This document shows positions 63,075-64,000 of a DNA stretch of 64,000 nucleotides, piece by piece. The stretch spans positions 281,005 through 345,004 of the forward strand of contig CAUYUJ010013858.1 in assembly GCA_963575745.1 (NCBI GenBank), written 5' to 3'. This DNA comes from Prorocentrum cordatum (lineage: Eukaryota > Sar > Dinophyceae > Prorocentrales > Prorocentraceae). The notes under the pieces are model-generated. The model had not been told where the DNA came from. It saw nothing but the letters and a program-made list of their open reading frames with translations, and made no database searches. Made by a program: the position numbers and the translations under genes. Numbering within the stretch: position 1 is the stretch's first letter; every line of letters begins with the position of its first letter.

Positions 63075-64000
63075 TCAGTCGTCTGCGATTTCTTCATGAA
63101 AAATCTGCGTCGCACTTGAATCGCATTTGGGTCTCTGCAACTCAAGCTGCGCGATCAGTTGCCCTGCCCCCTTCTGAGGGGGCATGCGACAATATGACAT
63201 GCAAGACTCCACCCATTCAATCTGCAACTCTATCTCTGCCCTGCCTCCACCACTGCAAGTCTCATCGCGAGAGGGCGAGGGTTTGGTTTCAGGCTCCGAA
63301 GGTGGCGAAGACTCCAGGGGCGCGCCCCCTTGATTCAGCGCAAACGGACATGGGGGCTCCCACTCCGTTCTCGGTTTCTTCTTGGGGCGTGGCGCGTCGT
63401 AATTGTCGGCGTCGCTCTTGTCCTTGAGCCGCCTGCGAGATGGCGCTGATCCGCTCCCGCTGCCGCCGTGTTCGCCACCGTCGTCTGGGGGCTGCTTTGC
63501 GTTGCTGGGGAAGCAAAGGCAACCGCCGACGACGGTGCAATTTTCGTCGGCGCCGGAAGGGGTTTCACGCTTCACGGCAGAACCTGTTTTCGCGGCAGCG
63601 CGAAGCCCGTCGCTCGGCTCGGTCACGGGTAACGGCGGAAGAATGAGAGGAGCGATTGGCGCAATTGGTGGAAAATGATGCTGTCCCACAACTGGCGCTG
63701 CCACCAATGGAGGCGGCGCTGCTTGCGGGCTCGGGGCTGGCGGTGCGAGCGGCACTGCTGCTGCCATCTGCTGCTGCATCTGCTGAAGCTGATGCACCTG
63801 AAAATGCTGCGTCTGCTGCATCTGAAGCTGCTGCGTCTGCTGCGTGATCGCTGCTCCTGGGTCCGAAGCTGCCGCCCCCGTCGGCTTCCGAACGGGATCG
63901 GGGGCTGTCTCTGCCTGCGGAGGCTCTAGCCATCCTTGCGGGGCCAGCTGCTCAGCAGAAAACACTTCCCGTCCCTCCGTCGCCTTCGTCGGCGAGATCC
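63075..64000 (-). CDS. Q/P-rich probable nuclear protein, 5' partial
   Basis: The minus-strand frame is open from the right edge (the nominal start at 63965 is a GTG and the frame continues upstream to 64000) to a stop at 63075. In order: Gln-rich segment (TQQLQMQQTQHFQVHQLQQ), Pro/Ala-rich segment (PLAPPAPSPQAAPPPL, IAPIAPLILPPLP), a Gly/Ser/Asp linker, a basic cluster RPKKKPRTE resembling a monopartite nuclear localisation signal, an acidic/Ser/Pro stretch, and a C-terminus IELQIEWVESCMSYC...EEIADD. No enzymatic domain is visible. It may be a nuclear regulator or RNA-binding scaffold; this is inferred from composition only. The start lies outside the window. Confidence 0.45.
   Translation of the reverse strand, partial: ISPTKATEGREVFSAEQLAPQGWLEPPQAETAPDPVRKPTGAAASDPGAAITQQTQQLQMQQTQHFQVHQLQQMQQQMAAAVPLAPPAPSPQAAPPPLVAAPVVGQHHFPPIAPIAPLILPPLPVTEPSDGLRAAAKTGSAVKRETPSGADENCTVVGGCLCFPSNAKQPPDDGGEHGGSGSGSAPSRRRLKDKSDADNYDAPRPKKKPRTEWEPPCPFALNQGGAPLESSPPSEPETKPSPSRDETCSGGGRAEIELQIEWVESCMSYCRMPPQKGAGQLIAQLELQRPKCDSSATQIFHEEIADD

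Noticed and set aside
1-64000. CRISPR array, operons or bacterial genes
   Set aside because: The tandem repeats have no conserved-repeat/unique-spacer pattern, and no bacterial gene families or ribosome binding sites are seen.

Overview
This 64 kb window looks like nuclear DNA from a dinoflagellate. Four kinds of evidence support that. (1) Two tandem 15-nt copies closely match the last 15 nt of the dinoflagellate spliced leader (41512-41541); such relics mark reverse-transcribed trans-spliced mRNAs. (2) There are remnants of gene families I know from dinoflagellate genomes: a PPR fragment of the SYSAGISA / ALSLLSEM type, a family carrying WTYRDEDF, and a LINE with a C-terminal restriction-like endonuclease. 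(3) One gene is best explained by a GC-AG intron flanked by AG repeats. (4) The DNA is GC-rich, sparse in genes, and packed with micro- and minisatellites. I cannot name the species.

Layout. From 1 to 14.9 kb I see almost only low-complexity DNA, palindromes and short unassignable ORFs, including a 312-bp alternating G/pyrimidine tract. A degenerate LINE lies at 14.9-17.1 kb. From 17 to 41 kb there is a mosaic of dispersed repeats: many blocks of a TCTTGG-type minisatellite, two inverted copies of a composite element (24.5-25.4 and 36.8-37.8 kb), a diverged direct repeat pair (20.7 and 30.1 kb), several minisatellites and fold-back palindromes, plus one plausible unknown ORF at 21.8-22.2 kb.

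The clearest feature is at 42558-48518: a 6-kb Penelope-like retroelement. Direct repeats of 425 bp plus a CAG run (3 substitutions over the 425 bp) flank an ORF with a GIY-YIG endonuclease BEFORE the reverse transcriptase. A second lysine-rich ORF follows 43 nt after the RT stop. A single frameshift separates the endonuclease and RT parts. The element sits between a GCC-rich tract and a glutamine-rich open frame.

From 48.5 to 59.5 kb there are repeat arrays, a PPR remnant, and a 53-bp minisatellite shared with 41.4 kb. From 59.8 kb to the right edge, three loci lie on the minus strand: a frameshifted copy of the WTYRDEDF family, a gene with a well-supported GC-AG intron, and a partial Q/P-rich protein with a basic nuclear-localisation-like motif running off the window. 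Same-strand arrangement is typical of dinoflagellate gene clusters, but three loci are too few to prove it.

Limits: dinoflagellate genes have many short exons and non-standard splice sites, so small exons may be hidden in stretches described here as without a recognisable gene. All family assignments come from reading motifs; no database search was run.
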